DNA of 64,000 nucleotides from Coprobacillaceae bacterium UN01-12pH3A. GTDB lineage: Bacteria; Bacillota_I; Bacilli_A; Erysipelotrichales; Coprobacillaceae. Within the stretch, counting starts at the first letter, position 1. Each line of letters starts with the position of its first letter. The DNA is taken from assembly GCA_027676805.1 (NCBI GenBank), contig JAQENU010000005.1, positions 202,475 through 266,474 of the forward strand, in the 5' to 3' direction. A program made the translations under genes and the position numbers. The notes beneath the pieces are model-generated. The model worked only from the letters and a program-made list of their open reading frames with translations, was not told the origin of the DNA and ran no database searches. Below, in pieces: positions 32,675-41,462 of this stretch.

Positions 32675-35242
32675 ATGAAAATATCACATGTCAGAATAAA
32701 CCATTTGAAAAATCCGGTAGGATATAATTTTTCCCATCTTAGCGTCGCATGGCAGGTTCAGGAAGAAAAAGCAACTAAAATAACTTGGTCAAGAATACGC
32801 ATTGCTTTAGATGAACAGATGAAGCAAATCATTTATGATACCAATAAAACAGAATTGGAAGCTTTGGGAACACCAATAAGAATGGAGCTGATGCCGTACA
32901 CTCGCTATTACGTTCGAATTATGGCGATGAATGATTTAAACGTTGAGGCTGAAAGCAACATTTATTATTTTGAAACAGGGAAGATGAATGATCTATGGCA
33001 AGCACGTTTTATTACACCACAGACAGATGAGCCCTCTATTTTATTTCAAGATTTCACATTGACTAAGAAAGTTCATCAGGCTCGACTCTATATTTGTGGA
33101 TTAGGAGTATATGAAGCCTATCTGAATCAGAAATTTGTCAATGAGGAATATCTTATGCCGGGATTCCACAGTTATGATGATTATCTCCAATATCAGACTT
33201 ACGATGTAACTCATCATCTGAAAAATGGAAACAATCATATTGAAGTAGCTTTAGGTAAGGGCTGGTATAAGGGACGCTTGGGCTTCGATGGCGGCTACAC
33301 GAATATTTATGGAGATCAATATGCCCTGATTTTAGAATTGCATATCATATTTGAAGATGGGACAAAAACGATTGTTTTATCAGATGATAGCTTTAAGAGT
33401 AAGCCTAGTCCGATTCGTGACTTAGGAATTTATGACGGTGAAACCTATGATAGCCGTTTGGAAAAAACAAAGCAAGTGAATGGTGTCAATTATTTAGAGA
33501 TAGATACAGCAAAGCTGTCAGAACGTTATTCAATGCCAATCCAAATAATTGAGAAAAGAACGGTTCAGGAAGTGATTCATACAAAAAAGGATGAGACTAT
33601 TCTTGATTTTGGTCAAAATATGACAGGTTGGGTAGAATTTGAGACAGATCAGGATCTCCTCTTATCTTATAGTGAAATCTTACAAGATGGATGCTTTTAT
33701 AATGCCAATTATCGTGAATCTAAACCATATTTTACTTATATTTCAGATGGAAAGAAAAGAACAGTTCGTCCGCACTTTACATTTTACGGCTTTCGCTATG
33801 TAAAAGTTGAGGGGATAAAAGAAATAAATGCGTCCAATTTTACAGCTTGTTTAATATCCAGTGATTTAGATCGGACGGGGTATCTGAAAACCGGAAATGT
33901 AAAAGTAAATCGTTTGATTGCGAACGCATATTATTCACAAAGAGATAATTTTTTAGATGTTCCAACTGATTGTCCACAGCGAGATGAACGCTTAGGCTGG
34001 ACCGGAGATGCTCAGATTTTTGCCGGAACAGCATCATTTAATTTAGATACGGCGGGATTTTATCGTAAATACATGCGTGACATGAAAGCCGAACAAACAA
34101 GATTAGGCGGCTCAGTACCTTTTACAGTACCTATGCTGAAACCTAAGATTGAAAATTTTGTAGAGTGGCCTAGTAAACCTAGATCGATGGCTGAACAGCC
34201 GTTAATGATGTTGAGGGGACATGGTGCAAGTCCATGGTCAGATGCAGCTGCCATTATTCCTTGGACGATGTATCAGTATTACGGAGATAAATCATTGCTT
34301 GAAGAAACTTATGAGAATATGAAAATGTTTGTAGATTATGTTATCGAACAAGATCGTCAGCATGGAGAGCATCATCTTTATGATTTCGGTTTTCATTTTG
34401 CGGATTGGCTGGCATTAGATAATAAAGCAGAACCGGATTCGCCATTTGGCGCAACTGATATTCATTTTGTAGCAAGCGTGTTTTATTATTATTCGACCAC
34501 TTTGCTTAAAGAAGCCGCTAGTGTATTAGGATATCAGGAAGATCAGGCACGATATCATAAAAAAGCACAATTGATTAAACAGGCGATTCGTGATAAATAT
34601 ATTCAGGACGGACATTTAACAGCAGATACACAGACGGGGCTTGTTTTAGCTTTGAAATTTGGCTTATTCAATGAGAAAGAAGCAGCATTTAACAGTCAGC
34701 ACTTAATAAATAAATTAAAAGAAAATAATATGCATTTGGATACTGGCTTTGTAGGGACTCCTTATTTAAATCCTGTTTTATCTGAATTTGGTTATGATGA
34801 AGAAGCTTATGAGCTTTTGTTGAATGAAGAATATCCAGGGTGGCTTTATGAAGTGAATTTGGGAGCCACCACAATTTGGGAAAGATGGAATTCTGTTTTA
34901 GAAGACGGATCGATGAATCCGCAAGGGATGAACAGTCTTAATCATTATGCTTATGGTTCAATTGTAGAATGGATTTATCGCTATGTGGCAGGCTTACAGC
35001 CAATAAAACCCGGATTTAAAGAGGTGAAACTCAAGCCGACTCCACATCCAGCGCTTGGATATTGTGAGATGCGTTACCAATCTGCAAGTGGAGAATATAA
35101 AATTAAATGGAAATATCAAGATGCAAATTTAATCGATTATGATATTACAGTTCCATTTGGCTGCACTGCCCATCTCTATCTTTCCGGACTTGACGAGAAA
35201 ATCGTAATCGGAGGAACTTATCATTATCAAATTAAGAAATAA
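32675..35242 (+). CDS. Alpha-L-rhamnosidase, GH78
   Basis: 855-residue cytosolic GH78 enzyme releasing terminal L-rhamnose from plant glycosides or polysaccharides. N-terminal beta domains (about 1-390: fibronectin-like start, carbohydrate-binding jelly roll with LGKGWYKGRLGF) precede an (alpha/alpha)6 barrel opening with FLDVPTDCPQRDERLGWTGD near 428-447, where the catalytic acids lie, and a C-terminal beta sandwich with GATTIWERWNS near 728. Length and motifs are standard for RamA-like enzymes. No signal peptide. The preceding AraC regulator is its probable control. No rhamnose catabolic genes are adjacent. Confidence 0.94.
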   Translation: MKISHVRINHLKNPVGYNFSHLSVAWQVQEEKATKITWSRIRIALDEQMKQIIYDTNKTELEALGTPIRMELMPYTRYYVRIMAMNDLNVEAESNIYYFETGKMNDLWQARFITPQTDEPSILFQDFTLTKKVHQARLYICGLGVYEAYLNQKFVNEEYLMPGFHSYDDYLQYQTYDVTHHLKNGNNHIEVALGKGWYKGRLGFDGGYTNIYGDQYALILELHIIFEDGTKTIVLSDDSFKSKPSPIRDLGIYDGETYDSRLEKTKQVNGVNYLEIDTAKLSERYSMPIQIIEKRTVQEVIHTKKDETILDFGQNMTGWVEFETDQDLLLSYSEILQDGCFYNANYRESKPYFTYISDGKKRTVRPHFTFYGFRYVKVEGIKEINASNFTACLISSDLDRTGYLKTGNVKVNRLIANAYYSQRDNFLDVPTDCPQRDERLGWTGDAQIFAGTASFNLDTAGFYRKYMRDMKAEQTRLGGSVPFTVPMLKPKIENFVEWPSKPRSMAEQPLMMLRGHGASPWSDAAAIIPWTMYQYYGDKSLLEETYENMKMFVDYVIEQDRQHGEHHLYDFGFHFADWLALDNKAEPDSPFGATDIHFVASVFYYYSTTLLKEAASVLGYQEDQARYHKKAQLIKQAIRDKYIQDGHLTADTQTGLVLALKFGLFNEKEAAFNSQHLINKLKENNMHLDTGFVGTPYLNPVLSEFGYDEEAYELLLNEEYPGWLYEVNLGATTIWERWNSVLEDGSMNPQGMNSLNHYAYGSIVEWIYRYVAGLQPIKPGFKEVKLKPTPHPALGYCEMRYQSASGEYKIKWKYQDANLIDYDITVPFGCTAHLYLSGLDEKIVIGGTYHYQIKK

Positions 35243-35272
35243 AACAGCGGATTATTTCCGCTGTTTTATTTT
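35241..35272 (+). terminator. Terminator after rhamnosidase
   Basis: AAAACAGCGG-ATTATTT-CCGCTGTTTT, perfect 10-bp arms. Confidence 0.9.
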
Positions 35273-35304
35273 TGTTTACATTTTTATATAATATGGGAGG
35301 ATAA

Positions 35305-35320
35305 TCAGTCAGATGACTGA
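35305..35320. repeat. Inverted repeat in rhamnosidase-TIGR04076 interval
   Basis: TCAGTCA-GA-TGACTGA, perfect 7-bp arms, after GGGAGG (35295-35300). Could be an operator; a 42-codon open frame (35313-35441) starts inside it but is not claimed as a gene. Confidence 0.4.
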
Positions 35321-35465
35321 ACATAACGTTTTCATTAGCGGCATTTTAAGTGTCAAAAATGAAAAGGAATTAGAAATAAAAATGGACATTTGGTCCAAAA
35401 CGATGAGAACATATTTAATTGATAAATGGGCTATGCTATGATTTTACTGCTAAGGAGGAATGAAT

Positions 35466-35789
35466 ATGAGCTATAAATGCAAAGTAACAGTGATTAGAAA
35501 AGAATGTTATGAGGATTTGCAGGAAAAATATTTAGCGAATCCAAAATCAGGACCTTGTCATTTCTTTAAAGAAGGTCAAGAGTTCATCATAGACAGCAAA
35601 GTTTATAACTCAATGTGTGAGGGAAAGTTTTGCGGTGAAGCGTGGGATGCTATTAATCGTTATGTCTATGCGGCGATTCAAGGTGGCAGCATCATGGAAG
35701 GCTGGACAAATGATGAAAAGATGATGATTGCCTGCTGTAATGATGGTACACGACCGGTAATATTTAAAATTGAACGTTTAGAAGCATAG
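35466..35789 (+). CDS. TIGR04076-family protein
   Basis: 107 residues, cysteine-rich. It starts YKCKVTVIRKECYEDLQEKY and contains GPCHFFKEGQEFI, GKFCGEAWDAINRYVYAAIQGG and a final CCNDGTRPVIFKIERL. This is the TIGR04076 pattern common in anaerobic Firmicutes: six to seven conserved cysteines that may bind metal or form a redox site. Function unknown. ATG 35466 is used because AAGGAGG (35452-35458) almost touches the ATG at 35460. It is followed by a terminator and a separate regulator. Confidence 0.82.
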   Translation: MSYKCKVTVIRKECYEDLQEKYLANPKSGPCHFFKEGQEFIIDSKVYNSMCEGKFCGEAWDAINRYVYAAIQGGSIMEGWTNDEKMMIACCNDGTRPVIFKIERLEA

Positions 35790-35816
35790 AGGGATTCTGT
35801 TGTTGATCCCTCTTTT
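35788..35816 (+). terminator. Terminator after TIGR04076 gene
   Basis: AGAGGGAT / ATCCCTCT with a 10-nt loop and T4. Confidence 0.8.
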
Positions 35817-35845
35817 ATGATACAATCATCTTGGAGGTGAGAAGC

Positions 35846-36691
35846 ATGATGATTGAACGGTTAAAAGTAATGCATGACTTTACAAACAGCGAAAAAACCA
35901 TTGCCAGTTATTTGATAAAACCACCTGATAATATCTTTCAATTATCAGCAGAAGAATTAGCGAAGGTCACTTTCACGAGTAAATCAACATTGCTTCGACT
36001 TTGCAAAAAAGTAGGGTGCAGCAGTTATCGACAATTCATGCATGAACTGGAAATCGAATGGAGAGAAAGAAAACAACTCCAGCAATTAATTGAAAAAGAA
36101 CCGATAAATGAAATGAGTACATATATGGATCTTATTGATATTGTTCCTTCTATATATGAAAAAGCAATTCGTGAAACTAAAATGAATCTAGATAAAAATA
36201 TGATGCAAAGAATTATTAATTATCTATCAAATGCATCAGAGATCATGATATATGGAAGCGGGATCACCGAGGCGATTGCCAACCAAGCAGCTTTTAAATG
36301 GAGGTCAATCGGCATTCCGTGCAATGTGTATACAGGATTAAATGAACATTATATACTCTCTTTAAAAAATCGTCAAAACAGATGTGCTGTCTTATTGTCT
36401 TTTACCGGCAATAATAGGGAAATGCTGCATATTGCTAAATATCTAAAAAAGGCGGGTATCCATGTGGTTGGAATTGGTAGTCGACAAGGAAAATTAAAAA
36501 CATTATGTCATGAATTTGTTGGCACTTATCCTTTAGAACAGATACTTAGCTTAGAGGTCATGACAGCTTTTACTTCTCATGTGTATATATTGGATATAAT
36601 GTTTGCCTGTCTGCTCTCTAAAAACTATCAGAAAAATGTAGAAGCCGCTCTTTGCACACTGCATTTTTCTAAAGAAGAATCTATAGAATAA
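35846..36691 (+). CDS. RpiR/MurR-family transcriptional regulator
   Basis: 281 residues. An N-terminal HTH_6 domain (about 1-75; SAEELAKVTFTSKSTLLRLCKKVG is the recognition region), then a SIS phosphosugar-binding domain (about 110-255; IYGSGITEAIANQAAFKWRSIG, VLLSFTGNNREMLHIAKYLKKAG). Such regulators sense phosphorylated sugars and usually sit beside their PTS or amino-sugar genes; here no transporter is adjacent, so the target is not evident. GGAGGTGA is 5-8 nt before the ATG. No terminator is clear in the 110 nt downstream. Confidence 0.9.
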   Translation: MMIERLKVMHDFTNSEKTIASYLIKPPDNIFQLSAEELAKVTFTSKSTLLRLCKKVGCSSYRQFMHELEIEWRERKQLQQLIEKEPINEMSTYMDLIDIVPSIYEKAIRETKMNLDKNMMQRIINYLSNASEIMIYGSGITEAIANQAAFKWRSIGIPCNVYTGLNEHYILSLKNRQNRCAVLLSFTGNNREMLHIAKYLKKAGIHVVGIGSRQGKLKTLCHEFVGTYPLEQILSLEVMTAFTSHVYILDIMFACLLSKNYQKNVEAALCTLHFSKEESIE

Positions 36692-36755
36692 AAGCAATGC
36701 ATCTATATAAATAACGGATTCTTTTATGCAAGAAGCATTAGAAGTATCTCATATA

Positions 36756-36793
36756 TAAAAAGACTGGTACAAAATTACTGCTAGTATCAGTCT
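36756..36793 (-). terminator. Terminator of AraC gene
   Basis: AGACTGGTAC (36761-36770) / GTATCAGTCT (36784-36793), 10 bp with one wobble; T-run on the minus strand. Confidence 0.75.
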
Positions 36794-36801
36794 AGTAAAG
36801 T

Positions 36802-37650
36802 TTATTTGATCAAGATTTGACCATTTTTGAGTTGATTGGATTTTCGATATTGACTCGGGGATGAATCATATGTATGATGAAAAGCTTTGGAAAAGGCTAA
36901 TTGATTGGCATAACCGCAAGAATAAGCAATTTGGTTGATTGGCAGATCAGTATCTGCCAGCAGATCCCGCGCCTTATTCATACGATATTGAAGCAGAAAA
37001 CTTTGTGGTGTTGTTTTCAGATGCTTTTTAAAAAGGGCACTTAAATAACTGCGGTTCAATGATAAATAATCTGCAAGATCCTGAACACTGATTTTATTTT
37101 GATAGTTGTTTTGAATAAACTGAATCGCCTTTGTTATATAGAGGTTATTGCTTTTAATGGTATTATTTTTATGAAAATACGGCTGATTTTGAGATAAATA
37201 TGAAAAAAACAAATAAAGCTGTCCCTGAATAAACAGTTCATTGCTGTAGCTCATTTGATGATGTGCAATCATAGATTCAACACATGACTTAATTTCTTTA
37301 TCCAAGCTACACGCAATAACATGATCAACAGAAGAAAAACCACACTGCTGGCAGTAATATTCAGCTTTATCGCCATCAAAACCAATCCATAGATAAGTCC
37401 AAGGATCCTTTTCATCGGCACGATAAAATGTTGTATCATCAGGATAGATTAAAAAAGCCTGACCAGCTTCAATAGAATAGGTTTTATCATGAACGTGATA
37501 ATAGCCTTTTCCGTTTAAACAATAATGAATCAAATAGTGGCTGCGAATCGCAGGCCCATAAGCATAGTTGGCACTGCATTCTTGGATGCCGCAGAACTTA
37601 ACATTAATTTCATTAAAGGTATCATTTTTTATTTCAAGATACGAATACAT
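36802..37650 (-). CDS. AraC-family regulator (AraC-binding cupin plus HTH_18)
   Basis: 282 residues. An N-terminal AraC_binding domain (about 20-150: HYLIHYCLNGKGYYHV, AGQAFLIYPDDTTFYRADEKDPWTYLWIGFDG) is followed by paired HTH motifs at the C-terminus (about 185-275: YLSLNRSYLSALFKKHLKTTPQSFL and CGYANQLAFSKAFHHTYDSSPSQYR). Probable activator of a carbohydrate-use operon, as in MsmR/RafR, possibly for the glycosidases nearby, though no target lies directly adjacent. GTG 37659 overlaps the Shine-Dalgarno, so ATG 37650 is used. Diverges from the SRAP gene. Confidence 0.9.
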   Translation of the reverse strand: MYSYLEIKNDTFNEINVKFCGIQECSANYAYGPAIRSHYLIHYCLNGKGYYHVHDKTYSIEAGQAFLIYPDDTTFYRADEKDPWTYLWIGFDGDKAEYYCQQCGFSSVDHVIACSLDKEIKSCVESMIAHHQMSYSNELFIQGQLYLFFSYLSQNQPYFHKNNTIKSNNLYITKAIQFIQNNYQNKISVQDLADYLSLNRSYLSALFKKHLKTTPQSFLLQYRMNKARDLLADTDLPINQIAYSCGYANQLAFSKAFHHTYDSSPSQYRKSNQLKNGQILIK

Positions 37651-37751
37651 CCCCTTCACCTCTCTTCACCATTATATCAAAATCTCATTCATAAAGTATA
37701 GTGATTTAAAAATGATGGGAATAATGATAAAATAAAAAAGAGGTGATCGTG

Positions 37752-38264
37752 ATGTGCGGACAGTTTTATATCATGCTTCATGGCAAGAAGCAGACTATTT
37801 ATCCAGATGATCCATATAAAATCATGATTTATGATCAAAAAAGGTTTTCTTATCAAAAAGCCAATTGGGGATTCAAAACCCATCAGCGCCCAATTATTAA
37901 TGCCAAAAGTGAAACTTTGCTGACAAAACCTACTTTTATAGGATTGAAGCATTGCCTGATTATGGCAAATGGATATTATGAATGGGATGCGGCGAAAATG
38001 AAAACAGATATCCATTTGAAAGATCATAGCTATTTATATATGGCAGGATTATATCGTTATCAAAAAGACCGTTATGAATATACCATTGTCACAACCAAAG
38101 CTAATTCTAGTGTCGATCAGATTCATGATCGTATGCCTTTGATTCTGACGAAAGAAGAAGCGGAACGCTGGGTGAGAGAACAGGAGACGGAGCAATTGTT
38201 AAACGTTATTCCGCCATCTTTACAGTATGAGCAGGAAATGAGTCAAATTCATTTAGATGTATAG
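37752..38264 (+). CDS. SRAP/YedK-like abasic-site processing protein
   Basis: 170 residues. The processed N-terminus MCGQF supplies the catalytic Cys2 that crosslinks abasic sites in single-stranded DNA (HMCES/YedK mechanism). Other family residues are present: Asn in IINAKSETL, where the usual Arg of N-A-R is Lys, Glu in NGYYEW near 75, and His in QIHDRMPLIL near 122. The protein is about 40-50 residues shorter than YedK because the loops between strands are reduced. ATG 37752 follows AGAGGTGA. Next gene starts 10 nt after the stop; the two probably share a transcript. Confidence 0.87.
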   Translation: MCGQFYIMLHGKKQTIYPDDPYKIMIYDQKRFSYQKANWGFKTHQRPIINAKSETLLTKPTFIGLKHCLIMANGYYEWDAAKMKTDIHLKDHSYLYMAGLYRYQKDRYEYTIVTTKANSSVDQIHDRMPLILTKEEAERWVREQETEQLLNVIPPSLQYEQEMSQIHLDV

Positions 38265-38274
38265 GAGTAAATAT

Positions 38275-39168
38275 ATGAAAATATTAGTTATTGGATCCAC
38301 AGTCTGTGATGTCGTAATTGAAGTTGAACGTCTGCCTAAAATTGGTGAAGATGAAAACATTAAACACCAAAGTTTGCACATTGGCGGCTGTGCCTTTAAT
38401 GTGAGCAGAATGCTGGCTTTGTTTGAAAGTGCCTATGTTTTATTTACTCCGGTGGGGCAGGGGGTCTATGGAGATTTTGTGCGTCAATATTTTAAACAGG
38501 AAAAAATCCCTATCTTATTGGAACCAGCACGTTCGAATGGCTGCTGCTACTGTATCGTCGATCAAAGCGGAGAACGTACTTTTATCTGTGAGCATGGGGC
38601 AGAGTATTTTTTTAAAGAAGAATGGTTTAATCGCATCAATGCTAAAGATTTTCAGTATGTTTATATATGCGGATTAGAAATTGAAGAAACATCAGGAGAT
38701 CAGATTATTTCCTTTTTAGAAAAGAATCCTCATTTTACTATTTTCTTTGCGCCAGGACCGCGAATCTGTAAGATTGAAAAAGCAAAAATGCAGCGCTTGC
38801 TGGCGTTACACCCAATTCTTCATTTAAACAAAAGTGAAATTCTTGCTTTCAGTCATCAAGACAACTTGGAAAAAGCAGTTGAAGAGACTTATTTATTAAA
38901 TCAAAATACCATTATTGTGACATTGGGAGCAGAGGGCACTTATTATAAAGAGGATACAGAAAGCTGCTTTATCCCTACGAAACAAGTGGAACCCGTCGAT
39001 ACGATTGGAGCGGGGGATGGACATATCGGAACAGTTATCGCCTGTCTTAGTCATTCCATACCTTTAAAACAAGCGATTCAAGTCGCTAATAAAGTTTCGG
39101 GTAAAATCGTTCAGAAAAAAGGAGCAACATTAACTAAAGAAGAATTTGAAGAACTGCATCTAATATAA
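38275..39168 (+). CDS. PfkB-family carbohydrate kinase
   Basis: 297-residue ribokinase-like kinase. N-terminal substrate lid IGSTVCDVVIEVERLPKIGE and G-G-C-A-F-N-V (near 39-45) replace the usual GGAxxN; the C-terminal PfkB signature is DTIGAGDGHIGTVIA near 247 with the catalytic Asp in GAGD. Substrate unclear; likely a sugar or nucleoside. ATG 38275 follows AGGAG by 7 nt. It lies 10 nt after the SRAP gene, an odd pairing likely to be incidental. It ends in the terminator at 39170-39195. Confidence 0.87.
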   Translation: MKILVIGSTVCDVVIEVERLPKIGEDENIKHQSLHIGGCAFNVSRMLALFESAYVLFTPVGQGVYGDFVRQYFKQEKIPILLEPARSNGCCYCIVDQSGERTFICEHGAEYFFKEEWFNRINAKDFQYVYICGLEIEETSGDQIISFLEKNPHFTIFFAPGPRICKIEKAKMQRLLALHPILHLNKSEILAFSHQDNLEKAVEETYLLNQNTIIVTLGAEGTYYKEDTESCFIPTKQVEPVDTIGAGDGHIGTVIACLSHSIPLKQAIQVANKVSGKIVQKKGATLTKEEFEELHLI

Positions 39169-39169
39169 A

Positions 39170-39195
39170 AATTGAGCAAAGCTGCTCAATTTTTC
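39170..39195. terminator. Terminator after PfkB kinase
   Basis: AATTGAGCA-AAGC-TGCTCAATT with A and T runs on both sides. Confidence 0.88.
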
Positions 39196-39214
39196 TTTAT
39201 CTTTTGTTATGATG

Positions 39215-39853
39215 TTATTTAGCTTGCATAACCAAATCCAAAAGATGAACCCCGTTTCCGCCGCCCAGCTTAATTCCCCTTAAACATGAGTTGCAGTAGC
39301 ATACCACTAAATTATCTTTATACAATGCGACGTGTTCTTCCATAAATTGCTTTTGCAACTCTAAAGGCAGGCGGGATAGTTTGCAGTTATCGTATTGATC
39401 CCATAAATCTTTCAACTCACTGTTTTTGGGTTCATAATGCAGTAAACCGCAGAAATCGGCATTTTCTTTTTTGTTATCCAATTCAATGATCTGAATATTC
39501 ATTTTTATCATGATATTTCTTACAGCATTATAAGCTTTAGGGTTTTGTGCATCTCTGAAACAATCTTGCAGTACCATTTTTTCTTCTTTGAAATCGGGAA
39601 AAATAAAGTCTGAATCCTGGTCGATAAATTCCCAAATACTCATTCTTTGAATAGCCGGTTCTTTTCTTTGAATTTCTTCATTACAGGCTTGACAGACTGT
39701 AAGTGCAGTGAAGTCTTTTAATGAGGATAAATCTTCGATTCGACAACATTTTGTGTGATTGATGTTAAAGCCTTGTTTCAAGTATGCTTTTACTTTTTTT
39801 TCAGTAGCAGGGGAGGCTTTCATAAAATTACAGCTTGGATAATAGATATACAT
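39215..39853 (-). CDS. CCG-domain protein (HdrB/GlpC-like) without a redox partner gene
   Basis: 212 residues with two cysteine-rich CCG-like units. The first is YYPSC (Cys8), 27 residues, then TKCC (36-37), then CQAC. The second is DCFRD, then ADFCG in place of CCG, then CYCNSC near the end. The spacing resembles heterodisulfide reductase subunit B and GlpC-type modules that bind [4Fe-4S] clusters, though the second unit has lost one Cys. No HdrA, HdrC, LutB or flavoprotein gene is adjacent. ATG 39853 is favoured: AAAGGAG abuts the alternative at 39862. Role unknown; perhaps an electron-transfer or thiol-disulfide protein. Confidence 0.72.
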   Translation of the reverse strand: MYIYYPSCNFMKASPATEKKVKAYLKQGFNINHTKCCRIEDLSSLKDFTALTVCQACNEEIQRKEPAIQRMSIWEFIDQDSDFIFPDFKEEKMVLQDCFRDAQNPKAYNAVRNIMIKMNIQIIELDNKKENADFCGLLHYEPKNSELKDLWDQYDNCKLSRLPLELQKQFMEEHVALYKDNLVVCYCNSCLRGIKLGGGNGVHLLDLVMQAK

Positions 39854-39924
39854 ATGTTTCATCTCCTTTACACTCTTGATTATATTCAAACTTTAATATT
39901 GTTCAATCTGCTTAGGAGAACTTT

Positions 39925-39978
39925 AAACACTGTTTCGTTATTTAATAATAATATACCTAAATTTTAGCAACAGTGTTT
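39925..39978. repeat. Spaced inverted repeat
   Basis: AAACACTGTT (39925-39934) and AACAGTGTTT (39969-39978), 10-bp perfect arms 34 nt apart at the left boundary of the AT-rich island. Confidence 0.55.
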
Positions 39979-39997
39979 GAAGAAACAAGGTGTAAAT

Positions 39998-40024
39998 AAA
40001 AAACTGGATCACAGTGACGATCCA
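39998..40024 (-). terminator. Terminator of TPR-protein transcript
   Basis: Minus strand TGGATC, 8-nt loop, GATCCA, then TTTTTT. Confidence 0.75.
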
Positions 40025-40075
40025 ATTTAAATGTTTTTAGTAGAACGGATTGTTTAATTGATTTATGTTGGAAAA

Positions 40076-41245
40076 TTAACTAAAATCAAGTAATTCATTT
40101 GCATAATAACAAGCTTCTTTGTATGATTCAGTTTTTATTAAATATTTAATTAATAATTTTGTCACAAATTTATAGCTACCGTAAAACTCCGTGCTTTTTT
40201 CTGACTTCTGAAATTCTTTTAAATAATCAATAATTTCATTACAGTTTTGATTTAATAATTTATCTATCAAAATTAAATAATTAGCGGCACTTTGATGGAA
40301 GAAAATAGCTTTTTTCCCATTTTCAATCCATTCTTTGCATTTTTCTTTATTTCCTAATTGAAGATAGGAATATGCATATAAATATGCTGCATTATTGCTG
40401 ATTTTCTCTCTGTCGATTTCATCAAGTGTAGTGATGACTGCGCTGTAATCTTTCATATACATGATGACAGTAGATAAATATTCTAAAATGTTTGTCTGAA
40501 CTTTATCATTTAAAGCTCTTGCGCCCTCTAAACATTTGGTATAAATATCTTTTGCTGTTTTATAATTTCCTAATGAACTTAACACTTTAGCAAAAGTCAT
40601 TTGATTATATAAATATCTTACATAATTATTATTTTCTAATAATAATTTTTTGGCTTTATAACAGAACTCCATTGCTTGATCAAGCTCACCATCAGTAGTA
40701 TATACTAGTGAAGCGATATAATAATTCATTACAACTAAATTAGTATCACTTGGATTAGTGTTTTTTAATAAATATTCAATCTGTTTTTTTGCTATTGAGT
40801 TTTGATTACAATAACGATGTAGAACGGCACTAAATTGCATATAATAATGAACTTCAAAACCTGTTTGTGATTCGCAATCATTATAAGAAGTATTGAGGTA
40901 TTCATCTAATGCAATACTTTCATTTCTAAATTTTCTTATCGTTACAATATTACTAAATATAATAATCAATAGTTTTTTGTAATTTTTAAGACTCATAAAT
41001 TGTTCTATGTAATTAAGAAGGAAAGCAATAATCTCTTTTTTCTTTTTTTCCATGAAAAAAACATGGTAATAATAATAGTCTTTAAAAGCTTTGTCAAGTA
41101 TCTTTTCAGTTTCTATTTCAGTGAAATCAGTTATTGCTTTTCCTGTGTCTGAGTATAAAAAATTATAGTTAGCAGAATGGACATCTTTATGTATTAACGA
41201 TGTTTTAAGATCATTGCTAATAATATATTTTTTTATATCTTCCAT
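40076..41245 (-). CDS. TPR-repeat protein coupled to a secreted-peptide gene (putative RRNPP/Rap-like receptor)
   Basis: 389 residues, all alpha. After about 80 residues with no helix-turn-helix I can recognise, five to six TPR-like pairs follow (for example DLVVMNYYIASLVYTT, EFCYKAKKLL, QMTFAKVLSSLGNYKTAKDIYTKCL, AAYLYAYSYLQLGNKEKCKEWI). The start shares one base with the stop of the peptide gene (TAATG). Its Shine-Dalgarno is GAAGGAG inside the peptide codons for Glu-Gly-Asp. Family knowledge: RRNPP receptors and Rap proteins use TPR domains to bind small secreted peptides, and the adjacency suggests that role. Whether it binds DNA or another protein is open. A truncated paralog stands at 41510-41746. 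Confidence 0.8.
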   Translation of the reverse strand: MEDIKKYIISNDLKTSLIHKDVHSANYNFLYSDTGKAITDFTEIETEKILDKAFKDYYYYHVFFMEKKKKEIIAFLLNYIEQFMSLKNYKKLLIIIFSNIVTIRKFRNESIALDEYLNTSYNDCESQTGFEVHYYMQFSAVLHRYCNQNSIAKKQIEYLLKNTNPSDTNLVVMNYYIASLVYTTDGELDQAMEFCYKAKKLLLENNNYVRYLYNQMTFAKVLSSLGNYKTAKDIYTKCLEGARALNDKVQTNILEYLSTVIMYMKDYSAVITTLDEIDREKISNNAAYLYAYSYLQLGNKEKCKEWIENGKKAIFFHQSAANYLILIDKLLNQNCNEIIDYLKEFQKSEKSTEFYGSYKFVTKLLIKYLIKTESYKEACYYANELLDFS

Positions 41246-41412
41246 TAAATAGGTGGGTCTCCTTCAATAATTGGCGTCACTTCGTACATGCATCCGCTAT
41301 TAGTTTCGGGATTATAACCGCAATTTTCGTCATGACTGTGTTGATATCCAGCAATGGAACAAACTGTTAATGCAATCATTAAACATGCTACTCTTTTTAA
41401 GATTTTCTTCAT
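41245..41412 (-). CDS. Secreted peptide precursor A (paralog 1 of 3)
   Basis: 55 residues. A basic N-terminus with hydrophobic signal segment (about 8-22) is followed by HSHDENCGY (25-33), NSGC (38-41) and the C-terminal TPIIEGDPPI. Two cysteines outside the signal could form a disulfide. AAAGGAGG lies 6-7 nt before the ATG. The stop overlaps the TPR gene start by one base. The 47-bp block at 41463-41509 lies about 50 nt upstream and is the presumed promoter. By analogy with Phr/PapR precursors the C-terminal end is the candidate signal; cleavage is unproven. Confidence 0.75.
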   Translation of the reverse strand: MKKILKRVACLMIALTVCSIAGYQHSHDENCGYNPETNSGCMYEVTPIIEGDPPI

Positions 41413-41462
41413 AAATAGCCTCCTTTCCTTTCAATTACTATCTTATCTAATTTTTATTGTCT

